Origin: an uncultured Oscillospiraceae bacterium
Lineage (GTDB): Bacteria; Bacillota; Clostridia; Oscillospirales; Oscillospiraceae
Assembly: GCA_958426425.1 (NCBI GenBank)
Contig: CATZYY010000131.1
Span: 1 to 6,838, forward strand
Length of the DNA stretch: 6,838 nt
Reading direction: 5' to 3'
The notes under the pieces were generated by a model that was not told where the DNA came from, did no database searches, and worked only from the letters and a program-made list of their open reading frames with translations. Each line of letters starts with the position of its first letter. Position 1 is the first letter of the stretch. Shown here piece by piece: positions 4,300 to 6,838 of the stretch. Both the position numbers and the translations under genes were made by a program.

Positions 4300-5052
4300 T
4301 TATCCCACCAGCTCCGGTGCCAGCAGCGTACCGTCCGGCAGGGTCAGATCCGCCGCTGTGGGAGTGGACAGGTCCACGCTCAGCGCCCCCATACGGTAGA
4401 CAGTTTCCCCGTCCACCAGTTTCTCCGCCGCCACCAGCAGGCCGGTGTCCACACTGACCCAGTACCGCAGCACGGTGCCGCCGGACAGCTCTCCGGTCTC
4501 CACAAAAATGCAGTTCACGTCGGAGATCACCCGGTAGTCCGCCTGGGCGATGGATTCCACCGGCAGGTCCAGCACGTCCTCATAGGTGGGGATGGTCTGC
4601 TCGTTGTCGGCGGTGATGCCGGCGGCAGGACCGCTGTACGCGGTCCCGTCGCCGTCGTACCAGACATAGGTGATCTCGCCGTCGGTGATGGTATGGCGGG
4701 AGCGGCCATCCGGCAGCGTCCGGTCCGTCCGGGTCCAGGCCCCGTACACCAGGACACTGACCTCGTAGGTGCCGCTGTCTCCGTCCCAGAACTGTTCGAT
4801 GGTAACGGTCCGGCGGTAGTGGTCGGGACGGGACAAGGTGGCAATGGCCGTTTGGACGGTGTCCGGCTCCACGGCCACCAGACCCAGGCCGTCTCCGTCC
4901 CCGGTCACATCGCTTTGGTCGGCGGTGTCCCCGGTCTCCGGCAGGACCACCCGGGCAGGACGGCGCAGGTTGTTCCCGAACATGACGGCGATCACCAGGG
5001 CCATCACCACAATGAAGCCGATGGTGATGCGGTTCATCCTGCGTTTGTCCAT
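4300..5052 (-). CDS. Membrane-anchored extracytoplasmic protein, LolA-like in style, unknown function
   Basis: This 250-aa protein has a short basic N-terminus (MDKRRMNR) and one hydrophobic segment (about 9-25) with no lipobox cysteine, so it is likely a signal-anchor protein with its bulk outside the cell. An acidic Gly/Asp linker (about 39-57) follows. Residues 65-240 look like beta-rich sequence with repeated Asp-Gly turns: QFWDGDSGTYEVSV (87-100), ITYVWYDGDGTAYSGP (127-142) and RYWVSVDTGLLVAAEKLVDG (196-215). The last recalls the WxxDxxTGLPL turns of LolA/RseB/DUF-type lipoprotein-carrier folds; this is a style match, not a firm assignment. The ATG at 5050-5052 has AAGGAGGG (5058-5065) 5 nt upstream. 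It starts 30 nt after the wecB stop and is the last gene of the envelope operon before the terminator, so a role in cell-surface polymer or lipid handling is possible but unproven. Confidence 0.8.
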   Translation of the reverse strand: MDKRRMNRITIGFIVVMALVIAVMFGNNLRRPARVVLPETGDTADQSDVTGDGDGLGLVAVEPDTVQTAIATLSRPDHYRRTVTIEQFWDGDSGTYEVSVLVYGAWTRTDRTLPDGRSRHTITDGEITYVWYDGDGTAYSGPAAGITADNEQTIPTYEDVLDLPVESIAQADYRVISDVNCIFVETGELSGGTVLRYWVSVDTGLLVAAEKLVDGETVYRMGALSVDLSTPTAADLTLPDGTLLAPELVG

Positions 5053-5082
5053 GGGGTCCCTCCTTCCGTCCCCGGCGGGGCG

Positions 5083-6225
5083 TTACTGAAAGTCCGCGGG
5101 CCGCTCTCCCCGGCCAAAGTGCCACAAAATGGCGTCGGCAATACGGCGGCAGGCGCTGCCGTCGCCGTAGGGATTCACAGCATGGGCCATGCGGCTGTAT
5201 GCCGCCTGGTCCCGGATCAGCCGCTGGGCCATGGTGACGATATCATCCTGGACCACACCGCAGAGCTTCACGGTGCCGGCGGCCACGGCCTCGGGCCGCT
5301 CCGTCTCCCGGCGCATAACCAGCACGGGCTTGCCCAGGGCCGGTGCCTCCTCCTGGAGGCCGCCGGAGTCCGTCAGCACCAGGTAGGACCGGGCCATGAG
5401 GTTGTGCATCTCGTCGGCGGGCAGCGGGTCGATCAGGTGGACCCGGGGCGCGCCCCGCAGGTACGTGTCCACCGCCTCCCGGACCACGGGGCTCAGGTGG
5501 ACGGGGTACACCAGCTCCACCTCCGGATCCTCCTCGGCGATCTGCCGCAGGGCCAGCATGATGTTTTTCATGGGCTCGCCGTAGTTCTCCCGCCGGTGGC
5601 AGGTGACGAGAACGATCTTCTTCTCACCGTAGGGCAGGCGGTTCAGCTCCTCGGTGGCGAAGCGGTAATCCTCCCGAACGGTGGTCTTCAATGCGTCGAT
5701 CACCGTGTTGCCGGTGACGAACAGCCCCTCCGTGATGCCCTCCTTCAGGAGGTTATTTTTATTGTTGACCGTGGGGCAGAAATACAGGTCCGCAATGGCG
5801 GACACCAGCTTGCGGTTCATCTCCTCCGGGAAGGGAGAGTACTTGTCGTAGGTCCGCAGTCCCGCCTCCACATGGCCCACAGGCACCTGATGGTAAAAGG
5901 CGGACAGGGCCCCGGCGAAGGTGGTGGAGGTGTCCCCGTGGACCAGGATCATGTCCGGCTTCAACGTGTCGATAGCCTCGTCCATACCGGTCAGGCACTT
6001 GCTGGTGATGGTGGACAGGGTCTGCCGGGGAGTCATGATGTCCAGGTCCCAGTCGGGCTTCACATCAAAGACCTCCAGCACGCTGTCCAGCATCTGCCGG
6101 TGCTGGGCGGTGACGCAGCAAAGGCTCTCAATCTCCGGCCGGGAGGCAAGCTCCTTCACCAGGGGACACATTTTAATGGCCTCCGGCCGGGTGCCGAAGA
6201 CGCTCATGATACGCAGCTTTTCCAT
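5083..6225 (-). CDS. wecB: UDP-N-acetylglucosamine 2-epimerase (non-hydrolysing), WecB/MnaA
   Basis: This complete 380-aa cytoplasmic enzyme interconverts UDP-GlcNAc and UDP-ManNAc. It has a GT-B fold with the N-terminal signature FGTRPEAIK (10-18), LVHGDTSTT (94-102), HVEAGLRT (118-125), FPEEMNR (132-138), TCHRRENYG (208-216) and LTDSGGLQEEAPALGKP (284-300). By alignment to the E. coli enzyme, catalytic Asp98, Glu120, Glu134 and His210 are all present. Length matches the family (about 370-390 aa). The ATG at 6223-6225 has AAGGAG (6231-6236) 5 nt upstream, and this SD overlaps the stop codon of the preceding transferase gene, so the two are probably translationally coupled. In Firmicutes the enzyme is called MnaA and supplies ManNAc for wall-polymer linkage units. 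Placement beside a TagO/WecA-type transferase supports that pathway. No mark of truncation or missing residues is seen. Confidence 0.96.
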   Translation of the reverse strand: MEKLRIMSVFGTRPEAIKMCPLVKELASRPEIESLCCVTAQHRQMLDSVLEVFDVKPDWDLDIMTPRQTLSTITSKCLTGMDEAIDTLKPDMILVHGDTSTTFAGALSAFYHQVPVGHVEAGLRTYDKYSPFPEEMNRKLVSAIADLYFCPTVNNKNNLLKEGITEGLFVTGNTVIDALKTTVREDYRFATEELNRLPYGEKKIVLVTCHRRENYGEPMKNIMLALRQIAEEDPEVELVYPVHLSPVVREAVDTYLRGAPRVHLIDPLPADEMHNLMARSYLVLTDSGGLQEEAPALGKPVLVMRRETERPEAVAAGTVKLCGVVQDDIVTMAQRLIRDQAAYSRMAHAVNPYGDGSACRRIADAILWHFGRGERPADFQ

Positions 6226-6234
6226 GTTGGCTCC

Positions 6235-6838
6235 TTATTTCTCCTTCCCGTCGCCGGCGGGCGGGTCCTGATCTGCCGGGTGCTGACTGTGATGGTGGTC
6301 GTGGCTGCCCAGCTCCTTGAGCTCCTCCAGCTCCTCGTGGAGCTCCTCCCGGACCTCCTTGGGGAAGACTACCCGGGCGGCCACCGCCGCCACGATGCAC
6401 AACGCGGCAAACAACAGCATGGCCTTCTCCTCTCCTCCGGTGGTCAACACCACGGCGGAAAGGCCCAGAATGGCGGAAATCACGTAGAGGGTGGCTACCG
6501 CCTGCTTCTGGTTGAGGCCCATGTCGATGAGCCGGTGGTGGATGTGGCCCCGGTCGGCGTGCATGGGGCTCTGCCCGTGGGCAATGCGGCGGATGAAGGC
6601 GAAGGTAGTATCGAAAATGGGCAGGCCCAAAATCAGGAAGGGCACCACAAAGGTGATAACGGCGTAGTATTTGAACAGGCCCTGGATGGACATGGTGGCG
6701 AGAATGTAGCCCAGGAAGGTGGCGCCGGTATCGCCCATGAACATCTTGGCGGGATTCATATTATAGGGCATGAACCCTACGCATGCCCCCACCAGAGCCG
6801 CTAGGGCAATGGCCACCTGCCCTTGCTGGGTCACCAGG
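6235..6838 (-). CDS. Polyprenyl-phosphate GlcNAc-1-phosphate transferase (TagO/WecA, MraY family), C-terminal part
   Basis: This is the C-terminal ~200 residues of an integral membrane glycosyltransferase; the frame is open to the window edge. A GTG at 6832-6834 is internal, not a start. Numbering from that codon, the fragment carries NPAKMFMGDTGATFLG (27-42), the phosphosugar-transferase motif with a conserved Asp, and HADRGHIHHRLIDMG (92-106), the HxHH active-site loop typical of the WecA/TagO branch rather than MraY itself. Hydrophobic segments follow at about 112-131 and 137-157. The last 40 residues form an extra cytosolic-looking tail: an acidic helical stretch REELHEELEELKELG (162-176), then a His cluster SHDHHHSQH (177-185) and a polar end. 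The enzyme transfers GlcNAc-1-P from UDP-GlcNAc to undecaprenyl phosphate, the first step of teichoic-acid-like or other surface polymers. Substrate is inferred from family and from wecB next door. Its stop (6235-6237) overlaps the wecB ribosome-binding site. Confidence 0.92.
   Translation of the reverse strand, partial: LVTQQGQVAIALAALVGACVGFMPYNMNPAKMFMGDTGATFLGYILATMSIQGLFKYYAVITFVVPFLILGLPIFDTTFAFIRRIAHGQSPMHADRGHIHHRLIDMGLNQKQAVATLYVISAILGLSAVVLTTGGEEKAMLLFAALCIVAAVAARVVFPKEVREELHEELEELKELGSHDHHHSQHPADQDPPAGDGKEK
6311..6349 (-). repeat. 9-nt imperfect tandem repeats encoding the acidic helix of the transferase tail
   Basis: On the plus strand, AGCTCCTTG, AGCTCCTCC and AGCTCCTCG are consecutive (6311-6337). 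A further AGCTCCTCC follows after a TGG triplet (6341-6349). On the coding strand they encode the Glu/Leu-rich run EELHEELEELKEL. This is low-complexity coding DNA, able to vary in whole-codon steps. Confidence 0.7.

Noticed and set aside
4246..6804. 852-codon open frame on the plus strand, antisense to the 250-aa gene, wecB and the transferase gene
   Set aside because: Its length is explained by high-GC codon bias of three minus-strand genes. The translation is His/Gly/Val/Gln-rich with no domain, it has no ribosome-binding site, and it runs through the bidirectional terminator and opposite clear WecB motifs.

Overview
The window is about 63% GC by eye and looks like chromosomal housekeeping DNA of a high-GC, low-oxygen Firmicute. 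The best guess is a gut member of the Oscillospiraceae/Ruminococcaceae (Flavonifractor-, Oscillibacter- or Intestinimonas-like). This rests on protein style: a clostridial two-S1-domain protein, a clostridial-type RarA, a 214-aa Nth with an Fe-S cluster, and a TagO/MnaA-type pair. It is a judgement from memory, not a database result. No IS element, phage gene, tRNA, rRNA or CRISPR array is visible.

Layout. (1) 1-752 (+): 3' part of an S1 RNA-binding protein gene that enters from outside the window. (2) 739-2001 (-): rarA/mgsA, an AAA+ replication-recombination ATPase, convergent with the S1 gene and overlapping it by 14 bp. (3) 2002-2179: divergent control region with a strong extended -10 promoter for rarA and a DNA dyad. 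(4) 2180-2824 (+): nth, endonuclease III, ending in a perfect 12-bp intrinsic terminator (2833-2867). (5) 2868-3077: leader region with a 17-nt direct repeat and a putative promoter. (6) 3078-4244 (+): three tightly packed small genes of unknown function (86, 139 and 153 aa), closed by a bidirectional terminator (4264-4294). (7) 6838-4300 (-): an operon made of the 3' part of a polyprenyl-phosphate GlcNAc-1-phosphate transferase gene (TagO/WecA type), wecB/mnaA (UDP-GlcNAc 2-epimerase), and a membrane-anchored protein of unknown function with a LolA-like feel.

How they fit together. rarA and nth are divergent DNA-maintenance genes: RarA acts at stalled or gapped forks, and Nth removes oxidised pyrimidines. 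The minus-strand operon starts a lipid-linked cell-surface polymer: the transferase loads GlcNAc-1-P on undecaprenyl phosphate, and WecB/MnaA makes UDP-ManNAc, the usual second sugar of a wall-polymer linkage unit. The third product is extracytoplasmic and may serve the same envelope process.

The most plausible undescribed system is the three-gene cassette at 3078-4244. It encodes a Met-rich helical protein with an internal duplication, a protein with a similar N-terminal Met-rich motif joined by a His/Gln linker to a helical C-terminal domain, and a protein with a disordered polar body and two 11-residue hydrophobic blocks at its extreme C-terminus. No enzymatic motif is visible in any of them.
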